From the NCBI GenBank assembly GCA_017456805.1, contig JAFTIQ010000034.1, positions 62,001-126,000 on the forward strand: DNA of 64,000 nt, given 5' to 3'. Made by a program: the position numbers and the translations under genes. Shown here piece by piece: positions 1 to 7,621 of the stretch. The stretch is from Lentisphaeria bacterium (lineage in GTDB: Bacteria > Verrucomicrobiota > Lentisphaeria > Victivallales > UBA1829). The notes under the pieces were generated by a model. It had not been told where the DNA came from. It saw only the letters and a list, made by a program, of their open reading frames with translations, and searched no databases. Position 1 is the stretch's first letter; every line of letters starts with the position of its first letter.

Positions 1-2
1 AG

Positions 3-293
3 GATCATCCGGAACGGAAAGATCTGGGAATCTGCACCCTTGTCTCCCTGAAAGAAAACCGGGATGCGATCCTGAAACAGAATGACACCACCGTGATCAT
101 TGCACGGGTCGCAAACAAAAAGAAATATCACGCGGAAAATTTGGCGATGAGCACTCCCTATATGACTGCCTGGTTTGTCTATTGGCTTCAGGGGGATGCT
201 TCTGCCGGAAGGTTTTTTCTCGGAAATGATCCGGAATTAAGCAAAAATCCATGCTGGCAGGATGTGGAAATCCATTTGCAGAAACAGAAATAA
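3..293 (+). CDS. C-terminal end of an alpha/beta hydrolase (5' end outside window)
   Basis: The reading frame is open from the window edge, so only the last 96 codons are present; an in-frame GTG at 93 is not a convincing start. The visible part contains KKKYH followed by YMTAWFVYWLQGD, then a GRFFLGNDPEL stretch and NPCW near the end. That pattern (a His, then TAWF.YWLkGD, then a closing N..W) matches the C-terminus of alpha/beta hydrolases of the dienelactone hydrolase/cutinase-like group, where the His would be the catalytic one. Substrate cannot be told. The following gene starts 60 bases downstream on the same strand. Family assignment is from memory of the motif and is moderately sure. 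Confidence 0.55.
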   Translation, partial: DHPERKDLGICTLVSLKENRDAILKQNDTTVIIARVANKKKYHAENLAMSTPYMTAWFVYWLQGDASAGRFFLGNDPELSKNPCWQDVEIHLQKQK

Positions 294-356
294 AAAAACT
301 TGACTTTTTGACTGCCCGGGATTATATTTTTCCGGAAAACTGAAAGGAGGCGGATG

Positions 357-716
357 ATGGCAATCGATTTTTTCTCTGAAGGAATGGCTGTTTTGAGAAT
401 TTATACAGCGGAAAAAGATCACTGCGAGGGACTTCCGTTCTATGAATGGCTGGTTCAGAAAGCATGCGGATACGGTCTTGCCGGAGCAACAGTGTTCCGC
501 GGGATCGGAAGTTATTGTCTGGGCAATCCGGTGCTGGCGCCTCAATTTCATCAACTCTCTATCAATCAGCCGGTTGTCATTGAAATCGTTGACAAACTGG
601 AGGATCTGGAACGGTTTATCGAAAAAATCGAAGATACCGTTCCAAGAGGGCTTATGACACTCCAGCCCGTGGCTGTCCGCTTCTACGGCAAACAGAGAAA
701 GAAACCACAGAGCTGA
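357..716 (+). CDS. DUF190 (PII-like) protein
   Basis: A 119-residue protein with the DUF190 pattern: a beta strand reading AVLRIYTAEKD near the N-terminus, a central GLAGATVFRGIGSYCLG segment and a VVIEIVDKLEDLERFI strand-helix. DUF190 proteins have a PII-like ferredoxin fold and are thought to sense small ligands, often beside ion channels; the ligand here is unknown. Two adjacent ATG codons (354 and 357) follow an AAAGGAGG ribosome site; 357 gives the better spacing of 6 bases. The gene is convergent with thiI, the two stop codons lying within 10 bases of each other around a short AGCTGA/TCAGCT inverted repeat. Confidence 0.85.
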   Translation: MAIDFFSEGMAVLRIYTAEKDHCEGLPFYEWLVQKACGYGLAGATVFRGIGSYCLGNPVLAPQFHQLSINQPVVIEIVDKLEDLERFIEKIEDTVPRGLMTLQPVAVRFYGKQRKKPQS

Positions 717-723
717 AGATTTA

Positions 724-1932
724 TCAGCTGATGATCATCTCTTCGTAGGCCTTTTCCAGAAGGGGCTGAATATCGCCCAGCTTTGCTTCTTCCCGTTCGA
801 TATCAAAGAGTTTTGCGGCAACAGAGGGAGAAGGCGGAGCAAAAACCGTACAGCTGTCCGGCTGCGGATCAATGGAAAGTTCGTATGTTCCGAGTTTCTC
901 AGCACGGCGGATCGTTTCCAGTTTATCCATACCGCACAGGGGGCGCAGCATCACGAATTCGGCAGCGGAATCAATGGTGCCGAGATTGATGATCGTCTGA
1001 CTTGCAACCTGTCCGACAGCTTCGCCCGTTACGATGGCATTAAGTTTTTTCCGGCGGCAGATCATATTTGCGATCCGCATCATCATCCGGCGATAGAGAA
1101 CCGTCCGGAACTTTTCTGTACAGAGATCCCGGATCTGTTTCTGAATTTCGGAAAGATTGCAGGCATAAAGCGTTCCGGGTTTCTGGAAGGTATTGAGTTT
1201 TTTCTGTATTTTCTGAACCTTTTCCAGCGACGCCATGGGGGTATAAGGGAAGCTGTGGAATGTCAGGAAATCCACATGACAGCCCCGGTTCATGATCATC
1301 TGGCACGCCACGGGGGAATCGATCCCTCCGGAAAGCAGTGCAAGCACCGGGCTGTTGCTGCCGGTGGGCAATCCGCCCGGACCCGGGAACACCTGATAAT
1401 AGATCAGTGCATTGATATCCCGTACTTCGATCCCGACGGATATATCCGGATGAGTCAAATCGACTTCCAGCTCCTCATCTTTGAACATTTTGGAAATTTC
1501 CGTTGCAGCGGCGATTTCGATATCTTTGGACATCATGGGAAAACGTTTGTCGCTGCGTCTTGCACGGATCCGGAATTTGACGTAGCCCTTCCGGTCAATC
1601 ACCGGCTGAAGCTGTTCCCCGGCACTTTCCCGGACAAGGGAAAGAATCTGTTCAATTGCAGGTTCACATTCCAGCGCAGGAGAAAAGTTTTCCAATCCGG
1701 AACAGCGGGAAAGAGCAGAAGTGATCTTTTCGATCTGCTCACCGGTAAACGGAGCTTTATCTTCCCGGCGCACATAGATCCGCCCCCGGACACGGGGAAA
1801 AGTCAACCCTGAAATCTCTTCCAGTGTCTGACACTGATAGCGCAAATTATCGATCAGTTTCTCTTCAAACATTCTGCGGTTGTCGCCCTTGGTGGCGATC
1901 TCATGATAACGGCAAATAAAACAGGTGTACAT
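724..1932 (-). CDS. thiI: tRNA 4-thiouridine sulfurtransferase ThiI
   Basis: A 402-residue ThiI. The N-terminal ferredoxin-like and THUMP region spans about residues 1-170 (YVKFRIRARRSDKRFP is typical), and the PP-loop ATP pyrophosphatase motif SGGIDSP is at 201-207. The C-terminus has the DSCTVFAPPSP segment with the conserved Cys. There is no C-terminal rhodanese domain, so this is the short form; sulfur must come from a separate carrier. The enzyme adenylates U8 of tRNA and inserts sulfur, and in some bacteria also serves thiamine thiazole synthesis. It is the last gene of the aro-ftsQ-rsmE-thiI run, starting 9 bases after rsmE, with AGGAAC before the ATG. Confidence 0.95.
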   Translation of the reverse strand: MYTCFICRYHEIATKGDNRRMFEEKLIDNLRYQCQTLEEISGLTFPRVRGRIYVRREDKAPFTGEQIEKITSALSRCSGLENFSPALECEPAIEQILSLVRESAGEQLQPVIDRKGYVKFRIRARRSDKRFPMMSKDIEIAAATEISKMFKDEELEVDLTHPDISVGIEVRDINALIYYQVFPGPGGLPTGSNSPVLALLSGGIDSPVACQMIMNRGCHVDFLTFHSFPYTPMASLEKVQKIQKKLNTFQKPGTLYACNLSEIQKQIRDLCTEKFRTVLYRRMMMRIANMICRRKKLNAIVTGEAVGQVASQTIINLGTIDSAAEFVMLRPLCGMDKLETIRRAEKLGTYELSIDPQPDSCTVFAPPSPSVAAKLFDIEREEAKLGDIQPLLEKAYEEMIIS

Positions 1933-1941
1933 TTTCAGTTC

Positions 1942-2628
1942 CTAAACAAGTTTTGCGATTCCCGCAACTGCGGCGGTTTCCACGCGTAAAATATATGATC
2001 CCAAACGGATCGGATGTGCAATTTCTTCCAGAAGTGCCAATTCCTGCGGTGCATATCCGCCTTCCGGACCGACAAACCAGGCGGCATCTCCGGAGTCAAA
2101 AGAAAAATCCCCTTTCGTATGAACAGAGCCATACGCAAGAAATTGACAATTTTCTTCCGCATCTCTGACAGCTTCCCGGAACGGAAGCATGGGCGAAACC
2201 TGAGGAAGATAAGGATTGGCTGACTGCTTGCAAGCCTCAAACAGAAGATCTTTCCATCTGCCGGCAACAGCATTCTCTCCGGGCTCAGATACTGCATATT
2301 CACACAAAACCGGAACGATCCGGAACACACCAAGTTCCGCAGCCTGTTTCAGAATGGAATCCATTTTCTGACGGCGCGGCGGGGCAATGTAGAGATGAAT
2401 CCGCTTCCCCGGAAGTTCTGCTTTTTCCTTGGTCAGAAGCGTCAGAAGATTCCCTTTTTCAACGCGGGCGGTCCCCTTCCAGCCATTTCCATCCAGCAAG
2501 CCGACGATCTCTCCGGCTCTTGCCCGGAGCACCCGGAACAGATGATTATGCTCAGCCCGTTCCAGGATCACAGAATCCGAAATCTCTGCTGCGGAAAGCT
2601 GATCAAAACGGAAATTTCTCAAGCTCAT
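1942..2628 (-). CDS. rsmE: 16S rRNA m3U1498 methyltransferase RsmE
   Basis: A 228-residue SPOUT methyltransferase. The N-terminal PUA-like domain contains HLFRVLRARAGE and the C-terminal trefoil-knot domain contains WFVGPEGGYAPQE and LGSYILRVETAAVAG, the hallmark SAM-binding loops of RsmE. It would methylate N3 of U1498 in the decoding site of 16S rRNA. Its start overlaps the ftsQ stop by four bases (ATGA), indicating translational coupling, and thiI follows after 9 bases, so two RNA-modifying enzymes are joined to a cell-division gene. Confidence 0.94.
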   Translation of the reverse strand: MSLRNFRFDQLSAAEISDSVILERAEHNHLFRVLRARAGEIVGLLDGNGWKGTARVEKGNLLTLLTKEKAELPGKRIHLYIAPPRRQKMDSILKQAAELGVFRIVPVLCEYAVSEPGENAVAGRWKDLLFEACKQSANPYLPQVSPMLPFREAVRDAEENCQFLAYGSVHTKGDFSFDSGDAAWFVGPEGGYAPQELALLEEIAHPIRLGSYILRVETAAVAGIAKLV

Positions 2629-3494
2629 TGTGCGGCTCCGGATGGAATGTGACGCAGGACGGTCTGTCCTTCGAACTGCAAATCGATTTCCCGGCGCGGC
2701 AGCGGAAGTTTCTTGCTTTCCTCAATTGAGGTAAGAATTCTATCCAAGCCTTTTTTAGGATCTTTTTTCGGGACGGTCACGATATACCAGTCATTCATAT
2801 CTCCGTTATAAGCGAGCTGGATCTTCAGATAGTCAACGTTGGAAAGATCGATTTCCAGGATCCGGAGTTTGGAATATGCCCGGTTTTCTTTGGTCAGCTG
2901 AATGAACTCAAGGGCAGGCTTCAATTCTTCAAAGACAGTGCCCACTGCAGGAATCGGAGTTTTGAAGTTTTTCAGAACCGGAAGCATTCCGCTGATATCA
3001 ATGCAGCGATGCCGCAATACAACGACTCCGTAACGGTCAACGATACGGGCTGGACCTTTCACCTGAAGTTTTGCAACTGGAGTCCGCTCCATGATTTTGA
3101 TTTCCAGGGTATCCGGCAGGATCCGGCGAACTTCAGCAGATTCGATTTCCGCAACTTTCTGAAGCTCTGTTCTCAAGATCTGCAAATCGATTTCAAACAA
3201 ATTCGGCCGGGATTGTTCGGGAGGAACCACTCCATCCGGCGGCGGCAGACTCGTCCGTGCTTTCCGCAGAAACGGTTGAATTCCTTCCGTATCATCATGC
3301 CATTTTCCATTCCCATCCATACTGGTTACAACAAGTTTGGTCAGCAGAAAACGGTTGTTTCCCTTAAACATCTGGTTCCATGCATACCAAATTCCTGCCA
3401 CAATCGAGCCGACCACGAGAATCGTGATAAACAAGCCGATCCCCACCTTTGCACCACGGGAAATCGTGATTTTCGGTAAATGAAATAATGCCAT
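2625..3494 (-). CDS. ftsQ: Cell division protein FtsQ/DivIB-like
   Basis: A 289-residue single-pass membrane protein. A short basic N-terminus is followed by a transmembrane segment at about residues 15-40 (IGLFITILVVGSIVAGIWYA), then a POTRA-type region (LQKVAEIESAEVRRILPDTLEIKIMER, strongly FtsQ-like) and a RIVDRYGVVV segment of the beta domain. FtsQ links the division proteins FtsB/FtsL to the septum. The ATG at 3494 is chosen because an AGGAG lies 7 bases upstream; a longer frame exists but lacks this. It sits 116 bases after aroC, and a TATATT -10-like hexamer (3529-3534, minus) in that gap suggests a possible second promoter with a poor -35. Confidence 0.85.
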   Translation of the reverse strand: MALFHLPKITISRGAKVGIGLFITILVVGSIVAGIWYAWNQMFKGNNRFLLTKLVVTSMDGNGKWHDDTEGIQPFLRKARTSLPPPDGVVPPEQSRPNLFEIDLQILRTELQKVAEIESAEVRRILPDTLEIKIMERTPVAKLQVKGPARIVDRYGVVVLRHRCIDISGMLPVLKNFKTPIPAVGTVFEELKPALEFIQLTKENRAYSKLRILEIDLSNVDYLKIQLAYNGDMNDWYIVTVPKKDPKKGLDRILTSIEESKKLPLPRREIDLQFEGQTVLRHIPSGAAQ

Positions 3495-3610
3495 ATAAAA
3501 CTCCTGATTCTTTTCTCTACTTCTCCGGAATATACACCCTTTTTCCGATTTTTCCAGAACAAAATGCAAACAGATGATCAAAAATCAGGATTTCTCTGCA
3601 ATTTTCTTTT

Positions 3611-4672
3611 TCAGAACCGGTCAAGACGGCTGCTGCGCGTCCGCAAAAGCAAATCAGCCGTTACAACTGCAGCCATAGCTTCCGCAACTGGAACAATTCT
3701 GGGAACAAGACAGGGATCATGACGTCCGCGGATTTTGACCTCCACGGCATTTCCGGACCGGTCAATGGTCTGCTGCGGAACAAAAATCGAAGGGGTCGGC
3801 TTCACAGCCAGGCGGAAATCGATCACGTTCCCGTTGGAGATCCCGCCGAGAACGCCCCCCGCATGATTGGTCACAAACCCTTCCGGGGTCATGCCGTCAT
3901 TATTGCCGGAACCGTATTGTTCTGCAACTGCAAACCCTCTGCCGATCTCAAAACCTTTCACTCCGCCAATGGAAAGCATGGCATGAGCAAGAAGTGCATC
4001 ATACTTATCAAAAACCGGCTCTCCGAGCCCCGCAGGAACGCCGAGGATCTCACAGTGGATCATCCCGCCGACACTGTCGGAACGGGAAGCTGCAGACCGG
4101 ATCTCTTCGTGCATTTTTTCTGCTGCTGAGATATCGCCGCAGCGCACAGGATTGTTTTCCACAGTGGACCAGTCAATCGTTTGAGATTTCACCGAACCGA
4201 TCTGAATCGTGCATGCCCGCACCGTAATTCCGAATTGACGGAGCAGAAGTTTTGCGACGGCTCCGGCGGCAACTCTTGCACAAGTCTCTCTTCCGGAAGA
4301 TCTTCCGCCGCCGCGGTAGTCCCGGATCCCGAATTTCTGTTCAAAAGTGTAATCCGCATGTCCCGGACGGTAAATATCTTTGATATTGGAGTAATCGGAA
4401 GAGTGCTGATCGCTGTTCCGGATCAGCAGAGTCAGGGGAGTTCCGGTGCTTTTCCCTTCAAAAATCCCGGAAAGGATTTCCGGCGCATCCGCTTCTTTTC
4501 TTGCAGTGGAAACATCGGATTGCCCGGGTCTGCGCCGCGCCATTTCCGATGCAATAAAATCCATATCGATATCCAAACCGGCAGGCACGCCATCAATGAC
4601 GACCCCCAGGGCTGCGCCGTGGGATTCGCCGAATGTGGTAATTCTGAAAAGTTCTCCGAAAGAATTATTCAT
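3611..4672 (-). CDS. aroC: Chorismate synthase
   Basis: A 353-residue chorismate synthase, normal length. Signature segments are FRITTFGESHGAALG at the N-terminus, RRRPGQS, RPGHADYTFEQKFG and YRGGGRSSGRETCARVAAGA, which bind the reduced FMN and EPSP. It catalyses the last step of the shikimate pathway, EPSP to chorismate. The start at 4672 is supported by AAGGAA 8 bases upstream and by family alignment; it overlaps the end of aroK by 8 bases. It lies in the attenuator-controlled aro operon, after DAHP synthase and aroK. Confidence 0.97.
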   Translation of the reverse strand: MNNSFGELFRITTFGESHGAALGVVIDGVPAGLDIDMDFIASEMARRRPGQSDVSTARKEADAPEILSGIFEGKSTGTPLTLLIRNSDQHSSDYSNIKDIYRPGHADYTFEQKFGIRDYRGGGRSSGRETCARVAAGAVAKLLLRQFGITVRACTIQIGSVKSQTIDWSTVENNPVRCGDISAAEKMHEEIRSAASRSDSVGGMIHCEILGVPAGLGEPVFDKYDALLAHAMLSIGGVKGFEIGRGFAVAEQYGSGNNDGMTPEGFVTNHAGGVLGGISNGNVIDFRLAVKPTPSIFVPQQTIDRSGNAVEVKIRGRHDPCLVPRIVPVAEAMAAVVTADLLLRTRSSRLDRF

Positions 4673-5231
4673 GATTGATTTCCTTATAAGCTGAAAGGAT
4701 TTTTTCCGCAGTTTTTTCCGGAATTGCCTCTGAAGCATCCTTGATTTCAACAATAAAATCTGCATGTTCCCGGAAAATGCTCCGGCGTGACCGGTTCATC
4801 TCGCACAATGCCTGAAAAGGATCCTCTTTTCCGCTGAGAAAGGGCGGAATCCCGTTCTGCACGATCCGCTCGTATGCAAGCTGATCCGGAACATCAACAG
4901 TACAAAGGAACCCGAATGTTTTCCGGTCATCCTCTGTCAGAAAGGGGTTGGAAAGCACCCCGCCCCCGAGAGCGACGATCATTTTGCCATCTCCGGAAAA
5001 CAGTTTCCGCAATGCCCGGACTTCCAACTGACGGAAGCCCTCTTCCCCGAGGGTCCGGAAAATCTCCCGGACAGAAAGATTCTGCCCGGTTTCGGTACAA
5101 TACAGCTCCTGCAGGGCATCATCGGAATCGGCAAACGGCAGACCGGTCAACTCTGATAATGCCTTTGCTGCCGTGGTTTTTCCTGCATGTTTGACACCGC
5201 AAAGGGTAATGTTTTTCAGAAACGGCTTCAT
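4665..5231 (-). CDS. aroK: Shikimate kinase
   Basis: A 188-residue P-loop kinase that phosphorylates shikimate. The Walker A is GVKHAGKTT near residue 12, a substrate-binding FADSD follows, and the conserved glycine triplet is in IVALGGGVL. The start lies 2 bases after the DAHP synthase stop and the end overlaps aroC, so the three shikimate genes are translated as one unit. The Walker A is slightly unusual (VKHAGKT rather than the common MGSGKS/T), but KH-type variants occur in the family. No frameshift or truncation is seen. Confidence 0.94.
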   Translation of the reverse strand: MKPFLKNITLCGVKHAGKTTAAKALSELTGLPFADSDDALQELYCTETGQNLSVREIFRTLGEEGFRQLEVRALRKLFSGDGKMIVALGGGVLSNPFLTEDDRKTFGFLCTVDVPDQLAYERIVQNGIPPFLSGKEDPFQALCEMNRSRRSIFREHADFIVEIKDASEAIPEKTAEKILSAYKEINHE

Positions 5232-5233
5232 GA

Positions 5234-6244
5234 TCAGTAAATCTTTCCGCAGGCTGCTTTCAGGGGAATCAAACGGTTCATGACTTTGTCAAATTCCTGC
5301 ATGGTCAATGACTGCAAACCGTCGCAAAGGGCATGCGGCGGATCATTGTGAACCTCGATGATCAAGCCGTCAGCTCCAGCAGCAACGGCGGACATGGAAA
5401 GCGGAAGAACGAAGGTGGAGATCCCTGCTGCATGGCTGGGGTCAATCACCACAGGCAGATGGGAAAGAGTTTTCAATGAGGGGATCGCCGTGATATCAAG
5501 AGTATTCCGGACGTAGGTTTCGAAGGTCCGGATCCCGCGTTCGCAGAGAATCACTTTTTCGTTTCCGGAAGCAAGAATATATTCTGCACTCATCAGAAGT
5601 TCCCAGTAAGTGTTGGCAAGACCGCGCTTCAGAAGAATCGGTTTATCGGATCTTCCAAGCTGCTTCAGAAGTTCGAAGTTCTGCATATTCCGTGCCCCGA
5701 CCTGAATCACGTCCACATCCGCGAAAAGGTCCAGATGGGAAAGGTCCATGATTTCAGAAACAACCGGCAGCCCGGTGACTTTCTTTGCTTCCAGAAGATA
5801 TTTGATTCCTTCATCCCGCAATCCCTGGAACGCATAGGGGGAAGTCCGGGGTTTGAATGCACCGCCGCGAAGCAGTTTTGCTCCGGATTTCTTCACACTT
5901 TCGGCGATCGTGATGATCTGTTCTTCTGATTCCACGGAACAGGGACCTGCGATTACGGTCAGAGAACCACCCCCGATCAGAGCATCGCCGACGCGGATCT
6001 CTGTATCAAGCGGATGGAATTTCCGGTTTGCATTCTTGAACGGTTCCTGCACACGCTTGACAGATTCCACAATGGACATCTGACGGATCCGATCAATATC
6101 AATGTGAGAAGTATCTCCGACCAATCCGAGAATGGTCTGATGCACCCCTTCTGTACGATGAACAGAAATCTTTTGTTCTTTCAGCCAGTTTGTAAGATGA
6201 TTCAACTGCTGCTGATCCGGATTTTCTTTCAGAATAACAATCAT
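5234..6244 (-). CDS. aroF: 3-deoxy-7-phosphoheptulonate synthase (DAHP synthase, type I beta)
   Basis: A 336-residue DAHP synthase of the KDO8P synthase-like type I beta group. Residues 1-70 form an N-terminal ferredoxin-like (ACT-like) regulatory domain, as in the Thermotoga enzyme; the catalytic barrel contains TVIAGPCSVES, LLRGGAFKPRTSPYAFQG, ILLKRGL and PVVIDPSHAAG. It condenses PEP and erythrose 4-phosphate, the committed step of aromatic synthesis. The N-terminal domain predicts feedback by an aromatic amino acid. Expression appears to be controlled by the leader peptide/attenuator directly upstream, so the gene would be regulated both at enzyme level and by Phe/Tyr-tRNA supply. The gene symbol follows this group's common usage. 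Confidence 0.95.
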   Translation of the reverse strand: MIVILKENPDQQQLNHLTNWLKEQKISVHRTEGVHQTILGLVGDTSHIDIDRIRQMSIVESVKRVQEPFKNANRKFHPLDTEIRVGDALIGGGSLTVIAGPCSVESEEQIITIAESVKKSGAKLLRGGAFKPRTSPYAFQGLRDEGIKYLLEAKKVTGLPVVSEIMDLSHLDLFADVDVIQVGARNMQNFELLKQLGRSDKPILLKRGLANTYWELLMSAEYILASGNEKVILCERGIRTFETYVRNTLDITAIPSLKTLSHLPVVIDPSHAAGISTFVLPLSMSAVAAGADGLIIEVHNDPPHALCDGLQSLTMQEFDKVMNRLIPLKAACGKIY

Positions 6245-6281
6245 TCTTTTTGCCTTCCTATGTTATGTTAAAAATTTGTTC

Positions 6282-6316
6282 AAAAAAAAAGCCCGCGTTC
6301 GTCATCGGAAGCGGGC
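6282..6316 (-). terminator. Attenuator terminator of the aro operon
   Basis: On the minus strand GCCCGC-TTC (6316-6308), a 7-base loop and GAA-C-GCGGGC (ending 6291) form a 9-pair stem with a single bulge, followed by nine T (6290-6282). It lies between the Phe/Tyr leader peptide and the DAHP synthase start, so it stops transcription before the operon unless disrupted. Its left arm is also the partner of the upstream antiterminator arm. Confidence 0.88.
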
Positions 6317-6380
6317 GATTTGTCTGGAATTTTTGGTCAGGTTTTTATCACGGGATCAAAACAGCAGCAAACGCCCGCTT
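6309..6380 (-). promoter_or_regulatory. Antiterminator pairing of the aro attenuator
   Basis: AAGCGGGCG (6380-6372), located inside the leader peptide coding sequence just after its Phe/Tyr codons, is an exact complement of CGCCCGCTT (6317-6309), which is the left arm of the terminator. A ribosome stalled on the aromatic codons would leave the upstream arm free, favouring this 9-pair helix over the terminator; a ribosome moving on to the stop codon would cover it. This is the classical layout of amino-acid attenuation. Confidence 0.8.
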
Positions 6381-6437
6381 TCTAAAATAAAAAGCAGCGT
6401 AATAATAAAATCGAAAGAAAATGCTGTTCAAATTCAT
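6348..6437 (-). CDS. Phe/Tyr-rich leader peptide of the aro operon
   Basis: A 29-codon ORF begins with MNLNSIFFRFYYY and continues AAFYFRKRAFAAV before ending at TGA. Of residues 7-18, nine are Phe or Tyr, as in pheA- or tyrosine-type attenuation leaders. An AAAGG lies about 10 bases before the ATG, and a promoter-like TTGCAA-N17-TATTTT is just upstream. The codons after the aromatic run overlap the antiterminator arm exactly where a stalled ribosome would expose it. The peptide itself presumably has no function apart from being translated. The combination of composition, position and RNA folding makes this call strong despite the small size. Confidence 0.85.
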   Translation of the reverse strand: MNLNSIFFRFYYYAAFYFRKRAFAAVLIP

Positions 6438-6461
6438 GGTTCAAAACCTTTCATTGCAATT

Positions 6462-6490
6462 AAAATACACCGTTTTTTCTGAAATTGCAA
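6462..6490 (-). promoter_or_regulatory. Promoter of the aro operon leader
   Basis: TTGCAA (6490-6485), 17 bases, then TATTTT (6467-6462). Transcription would start near 6455, about 18 bases before the leader-peptide ATG. The same form (TTGnnn-N16/17-TATnTT) is found before many genes of this window. Confidence 0.65.
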
Positions 6491-6573
6491 GAGACTTTTG
6501 AAAAAAAATTCATTTTTTTATACAAGCCCCGATATTCCCGCCGGGAAAGTGTCCCCGCCCTCCAAGACTTCTC

Positions 6574-7578
6574 TCATCCGTTGCAGTTAATGAAATCAAA
6601 GTGGATCGCCCCGCACCAGAGAGATGCCAGAATCACCCAGAGAATAATCCCGAGAAGTACCGGACGGAATCCAAGTTCTTTCAGTTTTTCTTTATTCAGA
6701 TTTGCTCCGATCAGAAACAGAGTAACGATCATCAGAAACTTGGAAATATTTTTGATGACCCCTCCGCTGTATTCAACCACCGCCCCCGTTTCCGGCAGCC
6801 ACACCGGAAGAAATGTAACAACAGCCGATGCCGCAAGAAAACATGGAATAAACCAGGGAATCCGAAGCTTGAACCCGGGCTTGCCCTCTTCTTCTGTCTC
6901 CGACGGCAGCCAGCTCAGAAACAATGTCACAGGAACAATCCACAAGGCTCGGGCAAGTTTGATCGTTGTGCCGACTTCCAGAGCCTCCTCGCCATACGCC
7001 ATGGATGCCCCCACAACGGAACTCGTATCGTGAATGCCCAATGCCGCCCAATATCCGAATTGAACCTGATCAAATCCAAGAGCTTCCCCAATGACAGGAA
7101 AGATCCATAACGCAACGGAGTTCAGCAGAAACACCGTCGCAGACGCCAGCGCGATATCATGAGCTTTCGCATTCAGAACCGGCGCAGCGGCAGCAATGGC
7201 ACTTCCTCCGCAAATAGAGGTCCCCACACTGACAAGGCAGGCAGCGTTCCGGGAGACCTTGAGCAATTTCCCCAGCAGTGCCCCCAATCCGATCCCAAGC
7301 GCAATCCCGAGAAATGTATAGAGAAATCCGTCTGCACCGGAACGGAGCACCTTCATCAGCTCCATTCCGAATCCCATTCCGACAATCGTTGCTCCAAGCA
7401 GATGAGAAGTGATCTTCGAGGTATATGCCGCAAACGGATTACCCCAGCTCACAGAAAAAATAATTCCTGCCAGAACTGCGATTCCGGGAGCCCAATCCCG
7501 CGCCGGACTCCAGATCCATGGAATCACAAAAAAGCAGCAAGCACAAAGAATAAAGCAAATTTTCTTGAAAATGATCAT
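6574..7578 (-). CDS. YeiH/UPF0324 family integral membrane protein (putative exporter)
   Basis: A 334-residue protein with about ten hydrophobic segments. Family hallmarks are the GTSICGGSAIAAAAPV helix and the WAALGIHDTSSVVGASM segment with the conserved His-Asp. YeiH-family proteins are annotated as putative sulfate exporters, but substrate evidence is thin. The gene follows the WYL regulator on the same strand after 43 bases, with GGAGAT before its ATG, so the two may be co-transcribed. A TTCCGG/CCGGAA hairpin lies in the gap. Function beyond membrane transport is not deducible. Confidence 0.85.
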   Translation of the reverse strand: MIIFKKICFILCACCFFVIPWIWSPARDWAPGIAVLAGIIFSVSWGNPFAAYTSKITSHLLGATIVGMGFGMELMKVLRSGADGFLYTFLGIALGIGLGALLGKLLKVSRNAACLVSVGTSICGGSAIAAAAPVLNAKAHDIALASATVFLLNSVALWIFPVIGEALGFDQVQFGYWAALGIHDTSSVVGASMAYGEEALEVGTTIKLARALWIVPVTLFLSWLPSETEEEGKPGFKLRIPWFIPCFLAASAVVTFLPVWLPETGAVVEYSGGVIKNISKFLMIVTLFLIGANLNKEKLKELGFRPVLLGIILWVILASLWCGAIHFDFINCNG

Positions 7579-7621
7579 TTTTTTATCTCCAATTGAGGGT
7601 TCTTCCGGTTCTCTCCGGAAA

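Noticed and set aside
712..731. AGCTGA/TCAGCT hairpin between DUF190 and thiI as a bidirectional terminator
   Set aside because: Stem of only six pairs and no T run on either side.
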